From Verrucomicrobiota bacterium (GTDB lineage: Bacteria; Verrucomicrobiota; Verrucomicrobiia; Verrucomicrobiales; DEV007): DNA of 64,000 nucleotides. Of the stretch, positions 57,601 through 62,454 are shown piece by piece (within the stretch, counting starts at the first letter, position 1; the number at the start of each line of letters is the position of its first letter). The position numbers and the translations under genes are program-made. Below the pieces are notes generated by a model that ran no database searches, was not told the DNA's origin, and saw only the letters and a program-made list of their open reading frames with translations. The stretch spans positions 22,078-86,077 of the forward strand of contig QQNE01000005.1 of assembly GCA_003402735.1 (NCBI GenBank), given 5' to 3'.

Positions 57601-58207
57601 CCCCGCGCAGGAAGTTGGTGGGTGCCGCCGGCGGATTGTAGATCACGATCGGCGAGGCCGAGGGCACGGGCACCAACGGAATGCGCCAGTGGTTCGGTTG
57701 CTGATAGCCGAGCGAGCCCGCGTTGTTTTCATTGCTGGTGGAGTGCGCGAAGTAGGCCGCCGGAATCGGGACCTGTTGTTGCCAGGTGGTGATCCCCACC
57801 ATCTTGTCGGGCATGCCTTCGGGGGTGTTGTCCGATTCCAGAAAAAACGTGGTCGCGTCCCAATTGAAGCGGACTTTCGGTTTGAACGGCGCGAAGGAGG
57901 CCTGCATCAGCAGGGCATTTCCCGCAGGCGGCGGGGAGGTCGGGGCCAGCAGGGAGAGGACATCGAACCCCAAGAGCGCCGCCACGGAAACCGGCGCTTG
58001 CGGCAGCCGCGGCAAAACGGCCTCTTCCGGTTTGATCTTGAGCCACTTGCGCGCCGTGCCCGACTCCATGAATCGGCGGGTGATGCGCTCTCGCAGGGCT
58101 TCCTTTTCCGAGGCCGGGAGTCCTGCCGGGTTTTCGGGGTGCGCCCGCAGCAACGGGGCGCTTGCGGTCACCAGGAGAATCGCCAGTTGAAGGGGGTGGA
58201 TCTTCAC
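42656..58207 (-). CDS. Giant secreted multidomain protein with sulfatase, metallophosphatase and kelch domains (5,183 aa)
   Basis: One uninterrupted frame of 5,183 codons. The GTG at 58207 is the only start between the upstream stop (about 58229) and the signal peptide (LAILLVTASAPLLRAHP). Approximate domains: YHYH domain (HDHGGWGYHYH, 295-305); two DUF1566 domains (570-700, 705-925); HYDIN-like Ig (950-1045); duplicated module A (1045-1624); He_PIG (1626-1716); sulfatase (1720-2170, Asp1727-Asp1728, CSVTR at 1769-1773, KWHLG, FGDNGGDE); Ig, FN3 and Ig-like (2180-2455); module B (2456-3024); FN3-like PAP-N (3030-3125); metallophosphatase (3140-3505: TADPHLD, LGDIFMTD, QGNHE, HHLVGG, FHGHDHLY); Ig-like and cadherin-like (3512-3882); six kelch repeats (3888-4305); FN3; Calx-beta (4415-4522); Ig and He_PIG; C-terminal beta domain (4790-5183). 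No membrane or sorting anchor seen. Overlaps the DUF1980-like gene. Likely surface enzyme/adhesin; substrate unknown. Confidence 0.9.
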   Translation of the reverse strand: MKIHPLQLAILLVTASAPLLRAHPENPAGLPASEKEALRERITRRFMESGTARKWLKIKPEEAVLPRLPQAPVSVAALLGFDVLSLLAPTSPPPAGNALLMQASFAPFKPKVRFNWDATTFFLESDNTPEGMPDKMVGITTWQQQVPIPAAYFAHSTSNENNAGSLGYQQPNHWRIPLVPVPSASPIVIYNPPAAPTNFLRGAVALASNGIAIFNPSNNGGNVSYEIGELDFYGGHCGLADDYHYHIIPTHLNSRFGGPLGDDKPVAWALDGYPIYGFVEPDGSPRQALDAEGGHDHGGWGYHYHAMGTTATDATHPYGTPQSPYMMKAFHGTVVNFGNQVDGQPAVGSLRGDGTGGYNAKAVAGAYIVAYMNPAPLVTDGSGNLNLASGFNLTSCATTAGSTTVTCASTSGLTTGLALVGYGVGNNAKITQISSATQFVLSKPALATTTGKSFTAVSLTGASPDMHLMRVNLGGVDYDECWTINRKINPRSLTMTWRAQALISNQLSGPVLTTTLTYTPTAGSASANRLTAYPMSAWSEAKLPDSSQLVSTTTTFGEDSDYTAPPEANPQSFTDNGDGTITDNVTGLMWQKVDAGEMTWENAVNNASAQTTGGYSDWRLPNPHELFSLFNYENNGVALNLTYFPQNGAGAQYWWTRDIFGTSTTNVWCANSGGGLGPKPKAETISAGGTFRYHARYVRMSQNNMTHNYVNNGDGTITDTDTSLMWTQLPGSARNWEGAIAYAETLSTGGYTDWRLPNIKELQTLTDYSLATVTGGTATNNKPCLHRTLFAKTMASCSTTLGSPIVTTADTEGLVVGMTVIDPYSLAGAYINHTTTPAITAINPGVSFTLSRNATGTGANLILRALPVATAYWSSTSNKGTQTEAWLLELGVNNSVPSAEGPPRGSQGIISYQAKTASFPVFAVRATVITNQIAVAQGSTSLSDGVGTVSYGNVNVGSSSSKTFTISNTGSTPLSISGLTIDGPNSSNFSVSSSPASTVAPGGNTTFTVLFDALTSGSKTAALHIASSDPANPSFDLNLTGTGFVPPPVISNLTVNPISPTSSDPVTVTAQISPGAGGTVSGATLTYDLGAQLSTDVFRETFAVAGSNSWNGTTPAAMNTWTTTGAGNTRQATGASNRTTAISLTGCTTVLGSPNVTCGSTANLFPGMTVAGANIPVNTGTVSTTTRIASITGPTQFVLTANATTSGTTSLTINGAALTNCTTSAGSSSVTCDNTGGLVTGMSLTGTGLANNATVASVTNSTTFVMSANPVTPATGFAINAASAALEFNGGTTSSSATTTNSINTTGTSGFVEFYLQTRDLFSTNNNRWSFDVSSDGGTTWTTRFSEDWNGNTVNLTNCVLNSTGANAGSTTVTCTSTTGLTVGRALYGPVIYSAVSGGTTNGSNVVTCTNTAGLQVNLFITGTGIPSNARIGAITDNTSFTLVTGNSPGTALNATVTGTTSLAATYLSPTATVASVNANGTQFTISTAAYFNTSSVPIAIAASTLNHDYTVKADGTSQPYRYKLSTAELGANTKIRWQFNGYSATAPTRAPRCSVDDLRINRTTGIPPATVTMFDDGTNGDATAGDGIYTGTIPTQTNGSTVNFTISATGTGGTTTSGSTSYTVAPSPTISTASPLPAGNTGSPYNQTLTATGGSGTGYTWNLHSGALPSGLTLSSAGIISGTATAGGTFNFTARVTDSANRSATKAFALTISTVTPPNVVIIVTDDQGWGDVGYHTPSGQVPIETPTMDSFASTGIRLERFYATTVCSVTRATLMTGRNAIRHGTNNERGLDLSEHLLPQTFKAAGYQTFMCGKWHLGGSDKNLYSFPLNGSPVRVIKEGLQYAPYNRGWDSHYGQYSGAIDYFTHNSAEPENLDLPDWWLNGVQQDGPSEHTDSQGNGGWSPDLLADKAISHIQNRNPSKPMLLHLAFNSIHGPVSAPPTLLAKYGNPADPTRYIANSNRRLIAAAVDGMDKAMGRVLAALDAAGISNNTIVVWFGDNGGDETKGSLNDPLRGTKGDSYEGGMREPAGIRWPGVLPAGITSNQPIWVGDLFPTICAATGVSPKNTKPFDGVNLWPALLAANNTTVVSRGTPLVTVSAIPIAIYPFTDPVNGGTKDFKLIRNRVGTSVINELYNLTDDPAESTDLSANSAYASIVTTLTNAITAITAENMKPYVGPPLITNSVNQGGTITLYAPFTSYPGAAPTIQWRKNGANLSGGAVTQITDSSAVAVKGTYVATLTLPNVTPGDAGTYDVIVSNSVGSTTSDSGLLTVTFGAPVLNALPTSTKGTSQTVTWPPLAGATGYTIQRSSSPAFASIASSQTVTTPSATFTSLTSGQTSYYRATATDGTSTSGFSNVVYSTPDTGNPVVTITTPANGTVTNQATINVQGTASDAISGVGSVRVNGVAATTNDNYANWSATIPLTLGANSLTATVTDNAQADGNTGTTSISITFSPVAPVITAVATGPTSPTYIDPVTVLAQIAPGASPLGTVRLSYELGTPVSTTIFRETFNNSASNNWNGTGALNAWTTVGAGNVRQAVATSNRTVPVGITSAATNGTTTVTCASTAGLWPGMLITGPTIPGSINGSNTGNTTIASVTNSTTFELSQAASGTGTGLTLTAAGVTLTNVTTVAGTGVTCTSTAGLLTGMALSGTGLANNATVASVTDATTFTMNAAPTTPGSALTLTASGAAAEFNGGTANLTDSTFTTTNAINTSGTAGFVEFWVQTRDLAATNNCQWVLQVSSDNGTTWNTRLVEDWNSETVTIGSCVLNTADAAVGSTTVTCASNTGLTPGQTVSGPTVYLTGGLTTGQSTVTCLNTAGLFPGMFLQGTGIPNNTRIGAITPNTSFTLVTGTTATPVNATSTGASTAIAANAFASGATVSSVTNSTTFVLSTAAYTNTTAAPIQASATTVNHGYQLFRYNFTGAELGTTTKLRWLCTGYTPTAPTRSPRISIDDILIATTTPAPTVTLTMFDDGLHGVGAAGDGLYGAQIPAQAGNTGVTYRITATGTDANSTTSTNYAFTVNPNLTDATVRNAEFLGMPTQNSIVLNLVASADQYAYVEYGTAPGQYTAATPAALFTTDPAKPEFYNPIEITLTGLQSDTRYYYRFRHRGTTELAYSARGERSFRTARPRGSSFVFTITADPHLDVNSDLPLFTRTMSNIGADSPDLHIDLGDIFMTDKLVDGVAGIPVEFFGGVTPNQSRLNDRALFFRQQFERFCHSVPFFYTQGNHESEYGYLFNAATDKENNIPAWNLKARKAFYPTPVPNAFYTGNGTPKDYTGGTLGLLENYYAYEWGDALFIALDPYWNTNTSPNQVDDAWQWTLGKPQYDWLKTTLQNSTAKYKFVFLHHLVGGTTTLADGVTKNVAGRGGIEVADKYEWGGKNADGSAGFAAKRPGWDMPIHQLLVQNKVSVVFHGHDHLYAFQSLDGLVYLECPQPGTANFTTLGSAGDGKYTQGTLLPNSGHIRVNVTPSQSTVSYVRAYRASDENATRRNGDISHSFAVAPAVLPPEIQVFDGAPADGAELQDAVASLGFGTVSAGNSATRTLTIVNSGPGPLLISGITAFGDWTVDTSGLNTSLPSAGSTTFTATFAPTAAGSRSGTIAIATNDSDEASFDISTSGVGKLTQTINFAAINPQTCGTPLGLVASASSGLTVGYTLTSGATLASLTGNTVEFTGAGEVTVEATQSGNTTYAAAAPVTRTFTVGKASQTLTFGSSVPSTVGQGTTVTLAATSNRALSPITFSVVSGPGDLTGNSLTFTGTGPVSVRASQAGDSFYSAASADKTITAVAAPVAEDGSADGTVNDLIRGQLTASDPDTAPGSLTFSRVTAPSHGTVVIFPGTGVYEYRPAPGYLGTDQFTFKASDGINESNVATITLNIDPVVPNWIWMGGPNVTNNNGSSNAPGAREKAAMWTDPAGRLHLFGGYGLGITTEPGLLGDLFRYDPATQTWTHLKGSREIGATASHGTPGVESDANQPGARSGAATWQDADGGLWLFGGTGTAGLLADLWRYNPVSNNWTFISGSPTANSNGVYGTQGTSAPGNQPGARSAAGSWIDPRGHLYLFGGRGLGSTGTTPTALNDLWSFNPETRRWTHLTGSNTTNATGTYGTVGIADAANTPGGRSQAAAWTDKLGNFYLFGGIGATSTSLLSDLWCYSPPTNQWRWVRGTATIGSRGIYGKLGLTSPSSQPGARIAASTWVDASGRLWLFGGNGLATSATTGLLSDVWAFDIPTNTWTWIKGANLVNSSASFGAVGLPAVGNTPGGRRDSARFLDLAGNLWLFGGGNGSKFLNDLWKLDLPALPVVETLTATALTNPSPGPVGLILNGRANPQGTPTTGLWRIATSPDFRDSDSVTTSGQALGAGTTFTPFSVSLTNLEAGATYYVQAMATNAAGTGFGQAVRLVTQGSAQPPQAEFSATSATLTEQGAPTARITVSLSSPALAAGTVPYTLGGSATPGVDYTVPLSPLRFVEGQTSAVIAIPILDDTQIEPAETITLVLGTPTGGITLGSATECTLTLNDTDSKPQIGTQPQSQFVTAGGAAIRLSVGNLTGTPPFSCQWIKNGTPIPRATSTGLLVSSTTAGVGTYSVVVTNPAGSTLSESARIHRITIANSSLSKPLGGSLTLTATVSSPVAVQYEWHRRDELTDSILTGATTQTLVLNNLSTQDAGEYYCRVSAAGISANTGITRLVVVALKPEIMPIAALPNGQVGEPYSYQVELQDDPLKAASVFSARGLPAGLSISSDGRISGRPTEPVTNRTISLIASNGLGNSPTETCTLTILPLPPTIPGTYVASGMIDDQRARLDIITATSGAFSASCTDSAGTSSGARGGLTLVEDLSGPNPAIRWLATCPLVTTSKGAVNLELVFDPAAPNRVTGRFVEPGTGRLMGTLSGFRNLWSRTSPATGHAGFYTALMPPPESARSDQQIPQGTGSLSFTVSAATGTFTMTAISAEGVTHTSASFVGPDGEILQFAAPSGTGSLLAGTPRIVLSPTDNFASNSLAGSLDWSKAPAPASSTTRLYPQGFASTELTLLGGKYAAPASGSLIMGLPRTVATPNARLTFNQGGLLPGDLQPLEFQISNPSGAIQKVTLPVAGSSQNPAKISFALLPASGAFSGSVTIPNPVSSLVRTVRYQGRITRNADGYRAEGFFLLPQLPQPGETLARTSPLLSGSLILAPISSP
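45300..46546 (-). repeat. Six kelch repeats within the giant gene
   Basis: Six repeats of about 65-70 residues each follow the pattern PGARxxAxxW...LWLFGG...LxDLWxYxPxTNxWTW. Good examples are HLFGGYG, WLFGGTG, YLFGGRG, YLFGGIG, WLFGGNG and WLFGGGN. Six blades fit a closed beta-propeller, a frequent ligand-binding or oxidase scaffold. Confidence 0.85.
49135..50840 (-). repeat. Duplicated module B, upstream of the metallophosphatase
   Basis: About 570 residues homologous to module A at 53335-55075. Shared marks in the same order: PTYIDPVTVLAQI, IFRETF, WNG...NAWTTVGAGNVRQA, repeats of the type VTCASTAGLWPGM and ASVTNSTTFELS, GFVEFWVQTRDL, SSDNGTTWNTR, RISIDDI and TMFDDGLHG...GDGLYG. Both copies look like a MAM- or reelin-like jelly-roll interrupted by short VTC/GM repeats. 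Confidence 0.8.
53335..55075 (-). repeat. Duplicated module A, upstream of the sulfatase
   Basis: About 580 residues matching module B: SPTSSDPVTVTAQI, VFRETF, WNG...NTWTTTGAGNTRQA, several VTCxST-GL-GM-TGTGL repeats, GFVEFYLQTRDL, SSDGGTTWTTR, RCSVDDL and TMFDDGTNG...GDGIYTG. At the DNA level stretches such as GTTGGCCAGACCGGTCCCGG occur in both copies. It is followed by a He_PIG Ig-like segment and then the sulfatase. Confidence 0.8.
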
Positions 58208-58226
58208 CCTTCCATTCTTGGGCCCG

Positions 58227-58253
58227 TCTCATTACAAGGTTCGGAAAATGAGA
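58227..58253. promoter_or_regulatory. 7-bp inverted repeat in the divergent region before the giant gene
   Basis: TCTCATT (58227-58233) and AATGAGA (58247-58253) form a perfect inverted repeat with a 13-base spacer, just upstream of the giant gene and on the promoter side of the divergent DapA-like gene. A TTGACG box is at 58269-58274. An operator for the giant gene is possible but unproven. Confidence 0.3.
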
Positions 58254-58334
58254 TGACAATGCCGTAATTTGACGAACCCCGGCGTCGCAAAGGTTTTGCC
58301 GCAACCGGGATCTGTGATTAGGAATGAGCGGTTG

Positions 58335-59411
58335 ATGCGCAAGATGAAAATCATTCTATCGGTTTTGCTTGGCTTGATCGGAGGCGCCGCGGTCGCCGTG
58401 GCCGCTGTGCCAACGCCGAAAGAGATGCGCGGCCCCTTTCCGATCATGTCCACGCCCTATTTCGAGGACGGATCGGTCGATTTCGACGGCCTCAAGCGCG
58501 AACTCGGGTGGGTGGACAACTCAGGCTGCCCGGGCGTCATCTGGGGGCAGTCGAACGACGCCATCGACCTGTTGACGACCGAGGAGAAGTTTCGGGGATT
58601 TGAGGGCTGTGCCGAGGCGGCGGAAGGGCGCAAGATCGTCCTCACGCTCGGGGCCAACGGGGCCACCACCGCGCAAATGCTCGAGATGGCTGCGGAAATC
58701 GAACGCGTCGCCGAGCGGCATCCCGGGGTCAGACTGGCGATCATCTCCCGCCCGCCGGACGACGTCCGCAGCGAGGCGGACATCGAACGCGCGTGGAACG
58801 AACTCGCCAAGGTGGCCAAGCGTCCGGTCATCTTCCAGACTTACGGCACGCCCGCCACACCGACTCCTTCGGTGGCGCTGTTGGTGCGGTTGGCGAGGGA
58901 ACATCCGGAGATTTTCGGCTATGTGAAGGAGGAGGCCGAGGGCTATTCGGCGGTCGAGCGGATGACGGAGCTTTCCGCGGCCAAGCCCGTCATCAAGACC
59001 GCGATGGCGGGTTGGGGCGGCTGGCAGTGGCTCATGCAACTCCGGCAGTGCGGATGCGAGGGGCTTGTCACCGAACGCTGCGCCTTTGCGCCGGTCCTGG
59101 CCAAACTCTGGCGCATCCACGAGAGCGGCGAGCGCGGGCTTCCCCTCACCGAGGCTTACGCGATGTTCCGTCTTCTTTGCGACCAGCGAAACTTCCCGGG
59201 TGGCCTGCGCGGATACCCTCTCTATTTCCTTGAGAAAGAGGGCGTTTTCAGGAACCGGGTTTCGCGTCAATACACCAACTCGCGCGTCACGGAGGGCGGA
59301 AGTTTCGGCGTCGGCAAGGCCTGGAAGCTGGAGAAGGTCGAACTCACCCCGTTGCAATGCCGGGAACTGGACGCGCTCCATCGGGACATGCTCGAGTTCG
59401 TGGCCAAGTGA
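58335..59411 (+). CDS. DapA/NAL-family lyase-like protein with signal peptide
   Basis: A 358-residue member of the dihydrodipicolinate synthase/N-acetylneuraminate lyase barrel family, with an N-terminal signal peptide (MKIILSVLLGLIGGAAVAVA) that such cytosolic enzymes do not normally have. The Schiff-base Lys is probably Lys198 (GYVKEEAEG). The catalytic Tyr is Tyr170 in FQTYGTP, where the family usually reads YNxP. The GTTGE-type loop is replaced by WGQSNDA. An aldolase or lyase on a sugar acid in the periplasm is plausible. I chose ATG 58335 with AGGA upstream; ATG 58344 is also possible. Divergent from the giant gene. Confidence 0.72.
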   Translation: MRKMKIILSVLLGLIGGAAVAVAAVPTPKEMRGPFPIMSTPYFEDGSVDFDGLKRELGWVDNSGCPGVIWGQSNDAIDLLTTEEKFRGFEGCAEAAEGRKIVLTLGANGATTAQMLEMAAEIERVAERHPGVRLAIISRPPDDVRSEADIERAWNELAKVAKRPVIFQTYGTPATPTPSVALLVRLAREHPEIFGYVKEEAEGYSAVERMTELSAAKPVIKTAMAGWGGWQWLMQLRQCGCEGLVTERCAFAPVLAKLWRIHESGERGLPLTEAYAMFRLLCDQRNFPGGLRGYPLYFLEKEGVFRNRVSRQYTNSRVTEGGSFGVGKAWKLEKVELTPLQCRELDALHRDMLEFVAK

Positions 59412-59476
59412 CCCGACGCACCCCGGCGGAGCGAGACTTGTGAGTCTGCATCGACGGCGGCGAAATTCGTGTCACA

Positions 59477-60967
59477 ATGAGGGCCGACGTGCCTGAGCGA
59501 ACCAAAAGAACCCCACCGCAACCCCGTTGGACGATCCCGGATCTCCTGGATCTGGAGTTCGCGCTGGCGCGTCGCGGGGCGCGGAAGGACCCGGCCTTTT
59601 TCCGGGAATTGGTGGAGCCTTGGCTGGATCCGGAAGAGATCGCGCGTCCGGGCCGCCGGACCATGAGTTTGGCGTTGTGGGAGTGGCTGGGGAGGGAACG
59701 GGCGGCGACCGGGACCGGGACCGGGTCTTGGCCTGGGCGAGCCTATTCGGTTGCGTTGACGGTGGCCGGAGCGGGGGCGTCGGTGCTGGCGTTTTCGGTC
59801 GGGGTGGGAACGGTGCTGGGCTTGCTCAACGCGTATGACGGGCGCACGTTTCATGTGCTGCTCTTGCTGGCGGTCACGATCGGGGTGCAATGGGCCCTGT
59901 TGTTGACCTGGTTGATCGGATTCGTCACCGTGGGATGGTGGCGGGAGCATGCGTTTGTTTCCGGAGCGCAGCGGCTGATTTCGGCGGGGATCGAGCGGAT
60001 GGTGCGCGGCTCTCTGGGGGAGGAAGGGGCGAGGTGGTGGCGGGATGCGGTGCGGACCCGGCGGTTGTTCGGACTGCCGGCCTTGCAGGTTTCCCAGGTG
60101 GCCGGGGTCGCTTTCAGTGTGGGATCGTTGGCGGCGTTGTCGGGCTGTGTGCTGCTGCTTTCGGTCCGGTTCGGGTGGGAGACAACCACTGCGGAAGGAT
60201 TTCCCCGGCTGGTTGCGGGGACGGTGCGCGCCCTGGCTTCGCCCTGGTCCTGGTTCCGGCCGGACTGGGTGCCTGACGAGGCGGTGATTGAGGGGACGAG
60301 GATTGAGTGGCGGGACGGCAAGCCGGTGATGCCTCCCGTGGAACTGTCCGTCCGCTGGTATCCCTTTCTTCTAACCTGTCTGGTGGTCTGGGGGATTTTG
60401 CCCCGCATCGGATTGGCCGTGGTTGCCGTTTGGATGCGGGACGTGGCGTTGGCAAGGTATTCATTCAAGGAAAGGGCGCACCGGGAGTGGTGGCGGGAGT
60501 TGACCGGGTTGGAGGTGCAGACAGTGATCGCCGGGCCGGCCGACGAAGCGTATGCCCTGCTGCTTGGTGGCATGGAAGAGCCCGCGGAATTGCGGCGGGT
60601 CTGCCTGCAGCAGTTGCGTCGCAACGTGGAGAGGCGCGCGGTGCTCGGCATCGGATCGTTGGAAGAGGATGACAGGCTCCTGGATGAGGCCGCGCATTGG
60701 CTGGCCCGTCACAAGGAGGGGCGGCTCATTCTGGTGGTGGAATCCTGGGCCCTGGTGCCAAAAGAGTTTCAGATGTTCCACGCGCAGCTTCGGGCCAAGG
60801 TGGGTGACAAACTGCCGCTCGACGTGCTTTTGCTGGGGTTGCCGGATGCTTCCGGGCAGCTGAAATCACCGACCGAGGGAGAAATCTCGATCTGGGAGAA
60901 ATTCGTGGCGGAACTCGGGGATCCTCTCCTTGATCTTCAACCTTTTCAGGCTGCCTTGGCCCACTGA
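59477..60967 (+). CDS. DUF2868 family membrane protein
   Basis: A 496-residue membrane protein of the DUF2868 family, recognised by its overall layout and its pairing with a DUF3482 GTPase. It has four predicted helices (SVALTVAGAGASVLAFSVGV, HVLLLLAVTIGVQWALLL, VAGVAFSVGSLAALSGCVLL, YPFLLTCLVVWGIL) and a cytoplasmic C-terminal part of about 170 residues. The stop overlaps the GTPase start (TGATG). The family is widespread in Proteobacteria and has no known function. Confidence 0.8.
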   Translation: MRADVPERTKRTPPQPRWTIPDLLDLEFALARRGARKDPAFFRELVEPWLDPEEIARPGRRTMSLALWEWLGRERAATGTGTGSWPGRAYSVALTVAGAGASVLAFSVGVGTVLGLLNAYDGRTFHVLLLLAVTIGVQWALLLTWLIGFVTVGWWREHAFVSGAQRLISAGIERMVRGSLGEEGARWWRDAVRTRRLFGLPALQVSQVAGVAFSVGSLAALSGCVLLLSVRFGWETTTAEGFPRLVAGTVRALASPWSWFRPDWVPDEAVIEGTRIEWRDGKPVMPPVELSVRWYPFLLTCLVVWGILPRIGLAVVAVWMRDVALARYSFKERAHREWWRELTGLEVQTVIAGPADEAYALLLGGMEEPAELRRVCLQQLRRNVERRAVLGIGSLEEDDRLLDEAAHWLARHKEGRLILVVESWALVPKEFQMFHAQLRAKVGDKLPLDVLLLGLPDASGQLKSPTEGEISIWEKFVAELGDPLLDLQPFQAALAH

Positions 60968-62454
60968 TGACCGCCCCCGCCTCCATCCCTCGCTTTGCCG
61001 TTGTCGGACGGGTCAACAAAGGCAAGTCCTCGATCCTGGCCACCTTGGTCGAGGAAGCGAGCAACGAGCGCATCCGGATCAGTGCGGTGCCCGGGGAAAC
61101 CACCCTGTGCCAACCGATCCCCCTGGTTCTGGGGGGCGAGACTCTTCTGGAATTTTTGGACACGCCCGGGTTCAACCGCGCGCGGCCGGCTCTGGATTGG
61201 ATGATCAAGCGGGCGGCCAAACGGCCCGAGGCGGCCAAAATCGAGGCGGTCAGGGCCTTTGTGGAGGAGCATCGCGGCAAGCGGGAGTTCCAGGACGAAT
61301 GCCTCCTCCTGGAGCCGGTGATCGACGGGGCCGGGATTCTCTATGTGGTGGATGCCTCCAAGCCTTTCCGACCGGATTTCACGGCCGAAATGGAAATCCT
61401 GCGCTGGACCGGTCGGCCGCGCATGGCCTTGATCAATCTCATCACGGAGGGGAGCGATTATCGGGCGGAATGGAGGCAGCATCTCGGGGAGTATTTCAAT
61501 CTGACCCGGGAGTTCAACGCCCACCAGGCGCGGTTCGCGGAACGGATCCGGTTGTTGACTTCCCTGGCGGAAATTGACGAGGCGCGGCACCCGAACATTG
61601 CCAAGACGATCCAGATCCTTGGGCGGGAGTGGGCGCAGCGGCGGGGGAGGGCCGCGGATGTGATCCTCCAGCTTCTGGAGACCTGCCTGAGTTACCGGGC
61701 GACCCGGACCCTTTCGCGGGAAGAGAGCGGGCGGGAATCGGCGAGAGGACGGATCTCCCGGGAGCTCCAGGAAGATTACACACGGCGCATCAAGGAGATC
61801 GAGGCGGCGCACCACCGGCAGATGGTGGCGCTCTATCGGCACCAGGATTATGAGACGGTGGATGACGAGAGTTTCAATCGGTTGGCCACCGAGCTTTTTT
61901 CTGAGGAAACATGGCAGGCTTTTGGGTTGCCTCCGGCCCAGCTGGCTCTGGCCGGGGCCCTGGCCGGCGCGGCTTCCGGCGCGGCGGTTGACCTCGCTAC
62001 GGGCGGGCACACCGTCGGAATGGGAACCGTGATGGGAACGATTGCCGGGGCGGCGGGCGTCCTGCTCAAGGGCAAAAGCCTGGCGGACCTGAAGATGAAA
62101 ATTCCGGGAACCGGACCGCTGGGCCAGGTCAACGCCGGGGGCGTGGTGGTCAAGGCCGGGCCACCCAAGAACCCGAACTTTCCGTGGGTCTTGCTCGACC
62201 GGGCGTTTTTCCAATTCGAACAGATCGTGACCCGGGCCCACGGAAGGCGCGATGTCTTTGTCATCGATTTCGCCCAGATGGCGCGCGAAGGACAGCGGAT
62301 CGGGCGATCCGGCCATCTGCGAACGGAAGAGCGGCGGGTGCTGCAGAAGTGGTTTCTCTTGTTGGCCGAAGGGAAATCGCAGCCGGAGACCGGCCCGGTG
62401 TATGAGACGATAGCCCGGGTGCTGGAGGAGATCGAACATGGAGCTGCAAGTTGA
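60967..62454 (+). CDS. GTPase of the DUF3482 family
   Basis: A 495-residue predicted GTPase. The G1 motif is GRVNKGKSS, with a Thr-containing switch in PGETTLCQ and G3 as DTPGFN. The G4 position reads ALINLITEG, a departure from canonical NKxD. The C-terminal DUF3482 part has hydrophobic Gly/Ala stretches (LAGALAGAASGAAVDL, GTIAGAAGVLL) that may insert in the membrane. It pairs with DUF2868 here as in Proteobacteria. Overlaps the epimerase gene by 17 bases. Confidence 0.85.
   Translation: MTAPASIPRFAVVGRVNKGKSSILATLVEEASNERIRISAVPGETTLCQPIPLVLGGETLLEFLDTPGFNRARPALDWMIKRAAKRPEAAKIEAVRAFVEEHRGKREFQDECLLLEPVIDGAGILYVVDASKPFRPDFTAEMEILRWTGRPRMALINLITEGSDYRAEWRQHLGEYFNLTREFNAHQARFAERIRLLTSLAEIDEARHPNIAKTIQILGREWAQRRGRAADVILQLLETCLSYRATRTLSREESGRESARGRISRELQEDYTRRIKEIEAAHHRQMVALYRHQDYETVDDESFNRLATELFSEETWQAFGLPPAQLALAGALAGAASGAAVDLATGGHTVGMGTVMGTIAGAAGVLLKGKSLADLKMKIPGTGPLGQVNAGGVVVKAGPPKNPNFPWVLLDRAFFQFEQIVTRAHGRRDVFVIDFAQMAREGQRIGRSGHLRTEERRVLQKWFLLLAEGKSQPETGPVYETIARVLEEIEHGAAS

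Noticed and set aside
59434..59447. AGACT-TGTG-AGTCT hairpin after the DapA-like gene as a terminator
   Set aside because: Only five base pairs and no T-run; too weak to call.
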